Origin: Corallium rubrum
Lineage: Eukaryota > Cnidaria > Anthozoa > Scleralcyonacea > Coralliidae
Length of the DNA: 64,000 nt
Assembly: GCA_964035015.1 (NCBI GenBank)
Contig: OZ035997.1
Coordinates: forward strand, 62,304,285-62,368,284
Direction of reading: 5' to 3'
The translations under genes and the position numbers were made by a program. Of this stretch, positions 1 to 7,351 are shown piece by piece; the first letter of the stretch is position 1, and every line of letters begins with the position of its first letter. Below the pieces are notes generated by a model that worked only from the letters and a program-made list of their open reading frames with translations, was not told where the DNA came from and did no database searches.

Positions 1-1
1 C

Positions 2-718
2 ACAAAGGGCCATAACTACAAAGTCATCTTTGACCTAAACGTAACCAGAGCCAGTAAAAACGCGATCTCAAAACTCCCCCCCTTTGTTGATTATATAGAA
101 GACAGAGACGGTACAAGCAAAACCAACTCAGCCATGTTCTGGAGACCTCCTAGTATTAACCCACAGATAAGCACTGCAGGAGACCATCACTTCCTTTACC
201 CTGAGACGACGATAAGAACGGCCTTCCACGCTAACGTACCCAGATTTATGTTCGCCGATATCTCAGTTTTCATTGTGTTGAAGAGAAATAGTGTAAGACC
301 GTCGTCGAAGGCTTGGGAAGTAATCATTTCCAATAATGAAATCAATCCCGGCAAAACCCTTTTTTACAAAGCTGGGGTGAATGACAAACTGGTTATAGGT
401 GGGTCGTTATATAATAGCCTCCGCGAATGTACAATCCCAGCAAAGTTCATCGGAAAGAAGTGTTTAATATCTGCCCACTGGCTATCTGGACTTAGAGTGT
501 CACACGTCAGGATAAATGGTGAAACCCTGAGAGACTCATACTTTGTATGTAACATTGAGCAAATAGGGAAACCTTATCTGGATTTGTTCGCGATGAACCG
601 CTCTAAAAAATATTATTCAGACATTAACTTTTACGGTATGAAAATCGTAGAGGGTCGTCTGGGAGACACTGATATTGAGAAGATCTGTAAAGAGACTATG
701 GTTGAATATGGTCTATAG
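2..718 (+). CDS. Partial virus-like protein with a possible concanavalin/LamG-type lectin fold at its C-terminus
   Basis: The frame is open from the second base of the window to the TAG at 716-718, so this is the 3' part (at least 238 codons) of a longer gene cut by the window edge; the ATG at 134 is probably internal. The last third carries an aromatic/Gly pattern ending in a run around residues DINFYGMKIVEGRLGDTDIE (close to the stop) that resembles the closing strands of concanavalin A-like or LamG domains (small-ligand strand, then a short acidic helix). Such domains occur in fibre or attachment proteins of large DNA viruses, so a virion surface protein is a reasonable guess, but I see no diagnostic catalytic motif. 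It is first in a tightly packed same-strand gene row, 4 bp before the next ATG. The fold is inference; coding status is well supported. Confidence 0.55.
   Translation, partial: TKGHNYKVIFDLNVTRASKNAISKLPPFVDYIEDRDGTSKTNSAMFWRPPSINPQISTAGDHHFLYPETTIRTAFHANVPRFMFADISVFIVLKRNSVRPSSKAWEVIISNNEINPGKTLFYKAGVNDKLVIGGSLYNSLRECTIPAKFIGKKCLISAHWLSGLRVSHVRINGETLRDSYFVCNIEQIGKPYLDLFAMNRSKKYYSDINFYGMKIVEGRLGDTDIEKICKETMVEYGL
712..718 (+). promoter_or_regulatory. TCTATAG motif before the 165-aa gene
   Basis: TCTATAG ends 4 bases before the ATG at 723 and overlaps the stop of the upstream gene. It is one of a recurring set of ATAG/TATA motifs just upstream of starts in this block. Confidence 0.35.
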
Positions 719-722
719 TTAG

Positions 723-1220
723 ATGTCTCCGAAAAAGAAAAGCGTTATGAACTTCAACCATATTGACGAAAACCTTTTACCAAATGAAGTAGACGAACTA
801 CAGAAACTCTACTCATATTACCATAGGCTAGCGACCTGTTACAAATGGAAATATATCCGACTAAAACGGATAAAACTAATCCTTGAGATAGTCTCTATTG
901 GGTTAACTGTCACCGGAGGCGTCACTGGTGGTGTTACTGCTAACCCAGTAATCCTCGGGGCAATAGCAGGTCCTGGCGTGTTAATTCAAGGCTATATGAC
1001 CAAGTCTAGGGTGATAAGAAAAATGGAAAACTGTCAGTTTGCTTATGTAAACTATCACAAAGTCCTAACACAGATCAGGAGTTTTTTACGCGGGACCCAG
1101 TACGATCGAACTGTTTTTTTATCTGACGTACGTGTACTTGATGATATTGTGATTGAGGTCTGCCCACGTTATGATAGTATGACTACGAGGTACAACAAGA
1201 GGTATGATAACACCACGTAG
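723..1220 (+). CDS. Small two-segment membrane protein of the virus-like block
   Basis: A 165-residue protein with a basic, helical N-terminal half (KKKS start, Tyr-rich YYHRLATCYKWKYIRLKRIK stretch) followed by a long hydrophobic Gly/Val/Ala stretch (about residues 52-90) that can form two transmembrane segments around a GG turn, then an amphipathic tail with paired Tyr residues. The layout helix - two TM segments - helix recalls SLATT-type two-TM proteins, but I cannot claim homology from reading alone. No catalytic motif. It lies 4 bp after the preceding gene and 60 bp before the next, within a block of other membrane proteins, so a virion-membrane or membrane-remodelling role is the simplest inference. 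Function unknown. Confidence 0.6.
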   Translation: MSPKKKSVMNFNHIDENLLPNEVDELQKLYSYYHRLATCYKWKYIRLKRIKLILEIVSIGLTVTGGVTGGVTANPVILGAIAGPGVLIQGYMTKSRVIRKMENCQFAYVNYHKVLTQIRSFLRGTQYDRTVFLSDVRVLDDIVIEVCPRYDSMTTRYNKRYDNTT

Positions 1221-1270
1221 ACAGTCACAGACTTCTTGTAGATCAACTGTTAGAAACAAAACATAGACTA

Positions 1271-1278
1271 ATACATAG
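1271..1278 (+). promoter_or_regulatory. ATACATAG motif before the 130-aa gene
   Basis: ATACATAG ends 2 bases before the ATG at 1281, in an otherwise non-coding 60-bp gap. Member of the recurring start-proximal motif set. Confidence 0.35.
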
Positions 1279-1280
1279 AT

Positions 1281-1673
1281 ATGGCTAACGCTGTTAACGC
1301 TGCTAACGTAACTGAGTCGGAAACCCCAAAGATAACATCTGCTGAGAAAATTAAAGACCCAAAACGAGTGGCCGCGGGTAAAAGACTAGCTCAGATATCA
1401 AAGGAAGCTAAGGAAAGAAAAGCTAGGGAACGACTAGCTGCTGAGAGGGAAACTGTAGGTTGGTGGCAAGATAACCGCCTGATTGGGATAATTGGAATCG
1501 CTGAATTGGTTATCGGAATAATAGGCATATACTTATTTTATACTATGAGAGGAAAAGAGAAAAAGGTACAGGAGGATCACCCTAACTATTTTCCAGAGAT
1601 CTCTGAACAACCAGAAAAAAAAAAAAGTCGAAGACCCAACGCCTCCACTGTTTTAGACAGTTTTGGTGAATGA
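1281..1673 (+). CDS. Single-pass membrane protein with a basic N-terminal helix
   Basis: A 130-residue protein. Residues about 25-60 form a strongly charged Lys/Arg/Glu/Ala helix beginning with a DPKRVAAGKRLA motif, suited to nucleic-acid or membrane-surface contact. Residues about 68-88 (IGIIGIAELVIGIIGIYLFY) form one clear transmembrane helix with small-residue repeats that favour helix packing, followed by a short basic, Pro-rich tail. No signal-peptide cleavage site is evident, so an internal anchor is likely. Neighbours are also small membrane proteins read in the same direction. I do not recognise a named family; a structural or virion-membrane protein is inferred from context only. Confidence 0.6.
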   Translation: MANAVNAANVTESETPKITSAEKIKDPKRVAAGKRLAQISKEAKERKARERLAAERETVGWWQDNRLIGIIGIAELVIGIIGIYLFYTMRGKEKKVQEDHPNYFPEISEQPEKKKSRRPNASTVLDSFGE

Positions 1674-1691
1674 AATAAAATATTGGCTATA

Positions 1692-1698
1692 TGTATAG
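1692..1698 (+). promoter_or_regulatory. TGTATAG motif deciding the start of the 80-aa gene
   Basis: TGTATAG ends 1 base before the ATG at 1700 and overlaps the alternative ATG at 1691. By analogy with neighbouring genes, 1700 is preferred as the start. Confidence 0.35.
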
Positions 1699-1699
1699 T

Positions 1700-1939
1700 A
1701 TGTCAAAAGTTGATAGAAAAGAACTGATGGATGAAGTCTACGACGCTCTCCTAATCACAACTGGGGCTGTGGTGGTTTCCATGGCTTCAAAGAAAATACT
1801 AAAGGAACCTCTGGGTACTCCCGAATCTATGAAAGGTACTGCTAAGCTGGCTCTGGCCGTTGGAATTAGCACAGTTGGGATTAAATATGCTCAGTCAAAG
1901 GGGTACCTACCAGTTGACCCATTCTCGAAAAAGGGTTAA
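1700..1939 (+). CDS. Small hydrophobic membrane protein
   Basis: A 79-residue protein from the ATG at 1700 (82 residues if the ATG at 1691 is used; the TATAG motif lies between the two, favouring 1700). A short charged N-terminus (VDRKELMDEVYD) leads into a hydrophobic stretch (about residues 18-32), a polar loop with a PLGTPESMKG turn, and a second Ala/Gly-rich hydrophobic stretch (about residues 50-65) ending in a basic tail. This predicts a two-TM hairpin. No catalytic motif. Position in the middle of the membrane-protein run suggests a virion-membrane component; the family is not recognised. Confidence 0.55.
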   Translation: MSKVDRKELMDEVYDALLITTGAVVVSMASKKILKEPLGTPESMKGTAKLALAVGISTVGIKYAQSKGYLPVDPFSKKG

Positions 1940-1946
1940 GAAAAAA

Positions 1947-1952
1947 GCATAG
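1947..1952 (+). promoter_or_regulatory. GCATAG motif before the zinc-finger nuclease gene
   Basis: GCATAG lies 12 bases before the ATG at 1965, a wider spacing than at the other genes of the block. Confidence 0.25.
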
Positions 1953-1964
1953 GTAAGGGGTAAT

Positions 1965-2603
1965 ATGAACACCTGTCAAATTTGTGGATGGCCGTTCACC
2001 TCTAAGGGAAATCTTTACCAACACGTCAGACAAGTACACAACAAGGAGAAAAATTATAAATGTAAGAAAGCCAACTGTGGGAAAAAATTCTCACGATATA
2101 ACGATATGATGAAACATTATCATGCAGTACATTGGTCAGAACCCGCCCGTCGTAGGTCTAGAGGGGAAAGAGATGTTGAGGATGTACTACGGGTTAACGG
2201 AGTTAGGGTAATTAGGGAAAAGACGTTTGAAAAGTTGGTGGGGTTAGGTGGTGGTCAGTTAAGATATGACTTTGCTGTACCTGTTGGTGGTGACAGTTTC
2301 CTACTAATTGAGTATGACGGAAAACAGCATTTTGTACCTACTCAATGGTCGGAGAAAATGACTCAAAAAGAGGTTGTAAGTAGCTTTGAAAGGTTACAAA
2401 AACATGATCAGATAAAAACTAAATATGCTGAGTCGAACGGCTATCCCCTACTCAGAATCCCATACTGGAAAAGGTGTGAGATTTATCCTATTGTTACAGA
2501 ATTTCTGAAAGATAACCACGTTAAAAACGACTGCCAGCAACTTAGATTAGATAGGATGGTTGGTGACTTACGTTTGAGATATGTATCTTTGGTTTACTTT
2601 TAA
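1965..2603 (+). CDS. C2H2 zinc-finger protein fused to a PD-(D/E)xK-like nuclease domain
   Basis: A 212-residue two-domain protein. The N-terminus has two C2H2 fingers (C4, C7, H20, H25; C33, C38, H51, H56). After a basic linker (ARRRSRGE) comes a restriction-endonuclease-like domain: a helix starting at E68, a strand with Y101-D102, and the core strand IEYDGKQH (E116, D118, K120, H122), followed by a helix with KHDQIK and the strand LLRIPYW (about 162-168). This order (E...D...ExDGK/QH...RIPYW) matches the Vsr/DUF559-like small nucleases found in phages and large DNA viruses. A sequence-guided nuclease acting in genome processing, host-DNA attack or mobility is plausible. It lies between membrane-protein genes on the same strand. 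Domain calls are fairly secure; the role is inference. Confidence 0.7.
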   Translation: MNTCQICGWPFTSKGNLYQHVRQVHNKEKNYKCKKANCGKKFSRYNDMMKHYHAVHWSEPARRRSRGERDVEDVLRVNGVRVIREKTFEKLVGLGGGQLRYDFAVPVGGDSFLLIEYDGKQHFVPTQWSEKMTQKEVVSSFERLQKHDQIKTKYAESNGYPLLRIPYWKRCEIYPIVTEFLKDNHVKNDCQQLRLDRMVGDLRLRYVSLVYF

Positions 2604-2622
2604 GATCTGAAACAGTGGTCTA

Positions 2623-2630
2623 GTATATAA
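2623..2630 (+). promoter_or_regulatory. GTATATAA motif abutting the ATG of the 141-aa gene
   Basis: GTATATAA runs directly into the ATG at 2631, so a TATA-like element and the start codon touch; a leaderless or nearly leaderless transcript would follow if it is a promoter or initiator. Confidence 0.35.
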
Positions 2631-3056
2631 ATGGCTAGTGTAGTTGCTGGTGGAATATTTAATGCCTTAGCCTTCGCTGGTGCTGGATTTTTATTCTCAA
2701 AGTTAAACCATAGTGGATATGAAGATGAGATTAAAAGACATAACCATGCCACTGAGCAGTTAGCTAGAGCAAAGGAGAAATGGTATGAATCTGAGGTGGC
2801 TAAGAAAGATAGGGTACAAAAACTGAGACAAGAACTATCTGACGCCAACGCTGACATGAATGCAACGAACCACGCTCTGGATCTGTTAAAATCAGAGCTA
2901 AGACAAGCTGTTAGGACTCAGTCATATGGGGTAAATGGTGCTCCTAAACTATCTGACTATTACAAACCATCTAGTGAAATGAAAGAGTATGAGATACTAT
3001 TTGTTGGAATCGCTGGTATAGCTGGTGGGTATCTGATAACTAAGCTTGTTTCCTAA
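2631..3056 (+). CDS. Membrane protein with coiled-coil middle and C-terminal anchor
   Basis: A 141-residue protein. Residues about 2-22 are hydrophobic and Gly/Ala-rich (signal anchor or first TM segment). Residues about 25-100 form a long, charged, Leu-containing helix with coiled-coil character, partly basic (KEKWYESEVAKKD) and partly Asn/Asp-rich. Residues about 122-139 (ILFVGIAGIAGGYLI) form a second TM segment close to the C-terminus. Two anchors joined by a long helix suggest a membrane tether or virion-envelope scaffold. It is followed by the zinc-ribbon gene with 28 bp between its stop and the preferred downstream start. Family not recognised. Confidence 0.6.
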   Translation: MASVVAGGIFNALAFAGAGFLFSKLNHSGYEDEIKRHNHATEQLARAKEKWYESEVAKKDRVQKLRQELSDANADMNATNHALDLLKSELRQAVRTQSYGVNGAPKLSDYYKPSSEMKEYEILFVGIAGIAGGYLITKLVS

Positions 3057-3078
3057 GTTAAAGAATTGTCAAACCATT

Positions 3079-3084
3079 GTTATA
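3079..3084 (+). promoter_or_regulatory. GTTATA motif abutting the zinc-ribbon gene start
   Basis: GTTATA touches the ATG at 3085. This supports 3085 rather than the in-frame ATG at 3046, which would overlap the previous gene. Confidence 0.3.
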
Positions 3085-3705
3085 ATGACTCCTGTCTTTT
3101 TGTTGGATTTACCGAAAGAATTAGAGGGTCTAGATCTGTCAAGTGTTGAGTGGATTTGTAAACAGATTGGACTTGAGTTACAACAAGATAATAAGAAAGA
3201 TTGGAATAGTCGGCTATGGTGTAGGGACTGTTCCGAATTCCGTTCTGAGGTGAAAGCTGGGATGTTCTCCTGTCCAAAGTGTGGTGGTACAGAATATGGA
3301 TATGTTGCTGATAGACCTGATGGTAAAACAACTGTTGTGGTAAAAAAGAGTGTGCATTCAAGATCACGCTGGATGAGGGAAAAACTTACTAAAGTCGTTA
3401 GTTCTAACGTTTGTGACATAATTCTAGATGACTTTTCCAAGGTCCTCCACGTGATGAGCAAGAAGAATCTGATAAAAGGTCGTAACTTATCTGGGTATGA
3501 CTATTATATCATCAGGTTGTGCTCGAGAAGGGGAATAAATGTAGGAGGACGACACTTCCTTAAAGATCTTAAAAATGGGAAAACGAAGGACTTGTTTGAT
3601 AACAATCTGTTTGGAATTGTGTATAGGGAGCTTGGTTGGGAGTGTAGTGGTGTAGATAAATTTTACACAACCTGGTTGGAGGGTCGTAGTAGTACAAAGG
3701 TCTAA
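3085..3705 (+). CDS. Zinc-ribbon protein, possibly a VLTF3-like viral transcription factor
   Basis: A 206-residue protein from the preferred ATG at 3085; the ATG at 3046 overlaps the preceding gene by 11 bp and is less likely. A four-Cys zinc ribbon (CRDC, about 45-48, and CPKC, about 62-65) is followed by a basic region with a SRSRWMREKL motif, then a helical segment and a Y-D-Y-Y/R-L-C-S-R-R helix (about 134-146). Ribbon followed by an all-helical domain is the layout of the poxvirus-type late transcription factor VLTF3 family in nucleocytoplasmic large DNA viruses and of other TFIIB/TFIIS-like viral factors. The assignment is tentative; a zinc-binding regulator or replication accessory protein is also possible. 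It lies directly upstream of the polymerase gene on the same strand. Confidence 0.45.
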   Translation: MTPVFLLDLPKELEGLDLSSVEWICKQIGLELQQDNKKDWNSRLWCRDCSEFRSEVKAGMFSCPKCGGTEYGYVADRPDGKTTVVVKKSVHSRSRWMREKLTKVVSSNVCDIILDDFSKVLHVMSKKNLIKGRNLSGYDYYIIRLCSRRGINVGGRHFLKDLKNGKTKDLFDNNLFGIVYRELGWECSGVDKFYTTWLEGRSSTKV

Positions 3706-3726
3706 CAGAATATGACTCCCAGTAGA

Positions 3727-3732
3727 GTATAG
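3727..3732 (+). promoter_or_regulatory. GTATAG motif before the DNA polymerase gene
   Basis: GTATAG ends 2 bases before the ATG at 3735 in the short gap after the zinc-ribbon gene. Confidence 0.35.
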
Positions 3733-3734
3733 CG

Positions 3735-6700
3735 ATGATCCGCCAGGATAACGATCTGAACCCCGACGACTTTGACTACTCTGATGATATAGACCCCCAT
3801 TTCTATGAGAGAATAATTGGCTATGACATAAATCAGTTAAACATAGCCCTGAGGGGTAAAACAAAGTCTTTTAGTTGTGCCATAGTAAACAAAGACCCAC
3901 TGAAACAGGTAAACGCTTTAAAGAACGATGTGGATCTGTTAGTATTCCAGGAGTTGGGTCAGCTGAGAGGACTGAAGTTCGCTGAAACGTTGGTTGTAGT
4001 GCTCGAAAAAGAGGTGTCCAATGGAACAACCTACAAAACAGCTTACTTTAACAGTCATATCAAAACTGTAACAAACACAGATGAGATTAGTCAGGACGTT
4101 AATACCGCGAATGAGGAAATAATGGTTGGAATATCCCGGTGGATAAGTGAGGGATCTGGCTGGACAGTAGATTCAGTCGATGGTCACTATATTAATCTTA
4201 CACTGTATAGTCCGCTAAGAGGATCCTCGTATGTAGAACTGCCTAAGGAGTTAAAAAACAGTCGAAAAGGATTGATTAATATTAAAAATAACGATGACAG
4301 GTGTTTTATGTGGTGTCATATTGCTCATAAGTTCCCCGTGTTAAAGAACCCACAACGAGTGTCTAAGTACCGGGAGTATGTTAACGACTTGGACTATAAT
4401 GGAATCAACTTTCCAGTAACTCAGAAACAGTATAATCAAATAGAAAGGCAGAATAAGATACGTATTAATGTCTTCGGTTATGAAGACAAACTAACCTTCC
4501 CGGTGTATGTCTCAGGCGAAACTTTTACAGACTCTATGAATCTCCTGGTTATAACTGACGACAACGACAACAGGCAACATTATGTCCTCATAAGAGACTT
4601 TGACAGGTTTATGTACAGCACAACAAAACATAAGGAAAAAAAACACTACTGCATGTACTGCCTCCAATCTTTCAGTTCAACAGAAATCTTAGACAAACAT
4701 AGGGGCTTGTGTATTAAAATAAATGGTAAACAAGCTGTCAGAATGCCTGAAAAGGGTAAGAACGTGCTGAAGTATTGTAATTCCCACAAACAACTAAATG
4801 TTCCGTTTGTTATTTACGCTGATTTTGAGGCAATCACGGAAAAGGTTGGCAGTGGCTCAGTAGAGGAAAAAAAACCAAAAACGTATATGGAAAAGTATCA
4901 GAAACACATCGCCTGTGGTTATGGGTATAAGGTTGTCTGCTGTTACGACGATCAATATAGCAAGTCTGTTCAGGTGTATAGGGGCCAGAACGCTGTCTAT
5001 AAGTTTATCGGAAAAATGTTAGAAGAAGTGGAAGATCTCAAGAAAATAAAAAAAGAACATTTCAACCAAAATATGGTTTTGAGTGCTGCTGATAAGGTGG
5101 ACTTTAGGGACGCTAAAAAGTGTCACATCTGTGGACGGGAATATACGGAAGAAGATGTTGTTGTCCGAGACCATTGTCATGTAACAGGGAAGTACAGAGG
5201 TTCAGCCCATCAGCTTTGTAATAGAAACTATAGACTAACTGATAAAATACCAGTAATCTTCCACAACCTGAGGGGTTATGATAGCCATCACATTATGTGT
5301 GAGATTGGGAAATTCAAACAGGAGATTAACGTAATTCCAAACAATATGGAGAAGTATTTATCATTCATGTTAGGGAAGAACCTTGTGTTTTTAGATAGCC
5401 TACAGTTTATGAGCAGTTCTCTTGATAGACTTGTTGGAAATTTGCCAAAAGACTCTTTCAGATACACAGCAGAAGAATTTTCAGGTTTACTAGACTTAAT
5501 GAGAACTAAAGGCGTTTATCCTTACGACTACATGGATAGCTTTGAGCGATTTAATGAGACAGAACTTCCCCCAAAAGAACAGTTTTACAGTATACTAAAC
5601 GACGTGGAAATATCAGACAGTCAGTATACACATGCACTAACTGTTTGGAAAGCGTTTAATATGCAAACAATTGGCGACTATCATGATGTTTATCTGAGGT
5701 CTGATGTCTTGTTGTTAGCTGACGTTTTTGAGAACTTCAGGAAAACATGTACACAAAACTACAAACTAGATCCCTGTCACTATTTCACCTCACCGGGGTT
5801 GGCCTGGGACGCTATGTTGAAAATGACAGGAATAAAGTTGAAATTAATGACAGATATTGACATGTTTCAGTTTGTGGAAAAAGGGATGAGAGGTGGGGTC
5901 AGTTACATAGCTAATAGGTATGGCGTAGCAAACAACCCATATATGACAAGTAATTATAACAAAAACGAGGCTAATAAATACATAATGTATCTGGACGCGA
6001 ATAATCTCTATGGTTGGGCTATGAGTCAGTATTTACCAACTGGTGGGTTTAGGTGGATGAGCAAGGATAAGTTAGATAACTTAGATTTAGGAAAATTTAC
6101 TGACAGTAGTAAGACTGGAATAATACTTGAGGTTGACCTTGAATATCCTGCTGAACTTCACGACCTACATAACGACTACCCATTAGCCCCAGAAAAAATG
6201 GAAATACGGGAAGAAATGCTGTCTGAATACTGTTTGAAGATTAAAGAGAAGTTTGGCGTCAGCGTTGGCGGTGTTAGTAAGCTAATAACTAACCTAATGG
6301 ATAAGGAAAAATACGTCGTACATTACAGAAATCTTCAGCTGTACGTTAGGCTTGGAATAAAAGTAAAAAAAATTCACCGAGTTTTACTCTTCAATCAATC
6401 CCCCTGGCTGAAGCAGTATATTGACTTCAACACGGTAAAGAGGACCGCCGCTAAGAACGCCTTCGAGAAGGATTTCTTCAAGCTAATGAATAATAGTGTT
6501 TTCGGCAAGACAATGGAGAACCTGAGAAAGCGTGTAGACGTTAGACTAGTTACGAGTGAAGAACAGTTGTTAAAGCTAACTTCTAAACCGACCTTTGTGT
6601 CCGCCAAAATATTTAATGAGAATCTGGTCGCCGTTCATAAAATCAAAGAAGTTCTAACACTAAATCGGCCGGCATATGTTGGCATGTGTATTCTCGATCT

Positions 6701-7262
6701 GTCGAAGACGTTAATGTATGACTTTCACTATAACTATATGTTAAAAAAATATGGGGATAATATCAAGTTGTTATTCACAGACACAGACAGTTTGACGTAT
6801 GAGATTGAGGCGGATAATGTGTACGAAGACTTTTGGGTAGATAAGGAAATTTTCGACAATTCGGATTATCCAGAAAGCTCGCCGTATCACAACAAGTCGA
6901 ACAAAAAAGTCATTGGGAAGATGAAGGACGAAGCGGCTGGCGTTCCCATAGTTGAATTCATCGGTCTGAGGAGTAAAATGTATTCGTATGTAAAAGACAA
7001 TGGAACAGGTGGTAAGACGGCGAAAGGAATAAAAAAGATTGTTACTAAAAAACAGATCAGACATGAAGATTATAAAGACACGCTATTTAATAAAAAACAG
7101 CTATTTCAGAAAATGAATACGATCCGAAGTGTCAAACATAAGTTGGGTAGCTACGAAATTAATAAAATATCACTCTCATGCTTTGACGATAAAAGATATT
7201 TGTTGGAAGACGGGGTTAACTCTTACGCGTACGGACATCATAAGTGTCATATGAATATTTAA
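3735..7262 (+). CDS. polB: Protein-primed-type family B DNA polymerase (Polinton/adintovirus type), intact
   Basis: An uninterrupted 1175-residue frame with every core motif of a proofreading family B polymerase. A long N-terminal extension (1-300) of unknown fold leads to a C2H2-like finger (C306, C309, H321, C326). Exo I is the D363/E365 pair in YADFEA. An endonuclease VII-like zinc/HNH insert follows (C463, C466, D479-H480-C481-H482, C495-N496). Exo II is NLRGYD (D516) and Exo III is YLRSD (Y653, D657). Polymerase motif A is D754-ANNLYG, motif B is K916 with NNSVFGK, motif C is TDTDS (D1016, D1018) and KxY is K1081/Y1083. Members of this group replicate linear genomes by protein priming. 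All catalytic residues are intact, in contrast to the decayed retroelements nearby, which suggests recent integration or retained function. No integrase, packaging ATPase or capsid gene is visible; they would lie left of the window. Confidence 0.93.
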   Translation: MIRQDNDLNPDDFDYSDDIDPHFYERIIGYDINQLNIALRGKTKSFSCAIVNKDPLKQVNALKNDVDLLVFQELGQLRGLKFAETLVVVLEKEVSNGTTYKTAYFNSHIKTVTNTDEISQDVNTANEEIMVGISRWISEGSGWTVDSVDGHYINLTLYSPLRGSSYVELPKELKNSRKGLINIKNNDDRCFMWCHIAHKFPVLKNPQRVSKYREYVNDLDYNGINFPVTQKQYNQIERQNKIRINVFGYEDKLTFPVYVSGETFTDSMNLLVITDDNDNRQHYVLIRDFDRFMYSTTKHKEKKHYCMYCLQSFSSTEILDKHRGLCIKINGKQAVRMPEKGKNVLKYCNSHKQLNVPFVIYADFEAITEKVGSGSVEEKKPKTYMEKYQKHIACGYGYKVVCCYDDQYSKSVQVYRGQNAVYKFIGKMLEEVEDLKKIKKEHFNQNMVLSAADKVDFRDAKKCHICGREYTEEDVVVRDHCHVTGKYRGSAHQLCNRNYRLTDKIPVIFHNLRGYDSHHIMCEIGKFKQEINVIPNNMEKYLSFMLGKNLVFLDSLQFMSSSLDRLVGNLPKDSFRYTAEEFSGLLDLMRTKGVYPYDYMDSFERFNETELPPKEQFYSILNDVEISDSQYTHALTVWKAFNMQTIGDYHDVYLRSDVLLLADVFENFRKTCTQNYKLDPCHYFTSPGLAWDAMLKMTGIKLKLMTDIDMFQFVEKGMRGGVSYIANRYGVANNPYMTSNYNKNEANKYIMYLDANNLYGWAMSQYLPTGGFRWMSKDKLDNLDLGKFTDSSKTGIILEVDLEYPAELHDLHNDYPLAPEKMEIREEMLSEYCLKIKEKFGVSVGGVSKLITNLMDKEKYVVHYRNLQLYVRLGIKVKKIHRVLLFNQSPWLKQYIDFNTVKRTAAKNAFEKDFFKLMNNSVFGKTMENLRKRVDVRLVTSEEQLLKLTSKPTFVSAKIFNENLVAVHKIKEVLTLNRPAYVGMCILDLSKTLMYDFHYNYMLKKYGDNIKLLFTDTDSLTYEIEADNVYEDFWVDKEIFDNSDYPESSPYHNKSNKKVIGKMKDEAAGVPIVEFIGLRSKMYSYVKDNGTGGKTAKGIKKIVTKKQIRHEDYKDTLFNKKQLFQKMNTIRSVKHKLGSYEINKISLSCFDDKRYLLEDGVNSYAYGHHKCHMNI

Positions 7263-7295
7263 TCAGAACTGACAATTAGTATGCAGTAAACAAGA

Positions 7296-7338
7296 CAGTC
7301 TGAAAGCCGACTGCCTGGTAAGGTATATATATTTTACC
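7296..7338. terminator. Hairpins between convergent viral genes
   Basis: The 89-bp gap between the convergent polymerase gene and the minus-strand gene holds two inverted repeats: CAGTC/GACTG (7296-7300 and 7309-7313) and an imperfect GGTAA...TTACC palindrome with a TATATATA centre (7317-7338). A bidirectional 3'-end or termination signal is plausible from position; function is inferred. Confidence 0.3.
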
Positions 7339-7351
7339 GGCTTGTGATATA

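Noticed and set aside
723-1220. Assignment as a SLATT-type effector
   Set aside because: Layout is suggestive but no diagnostic residues could be identified by eye.
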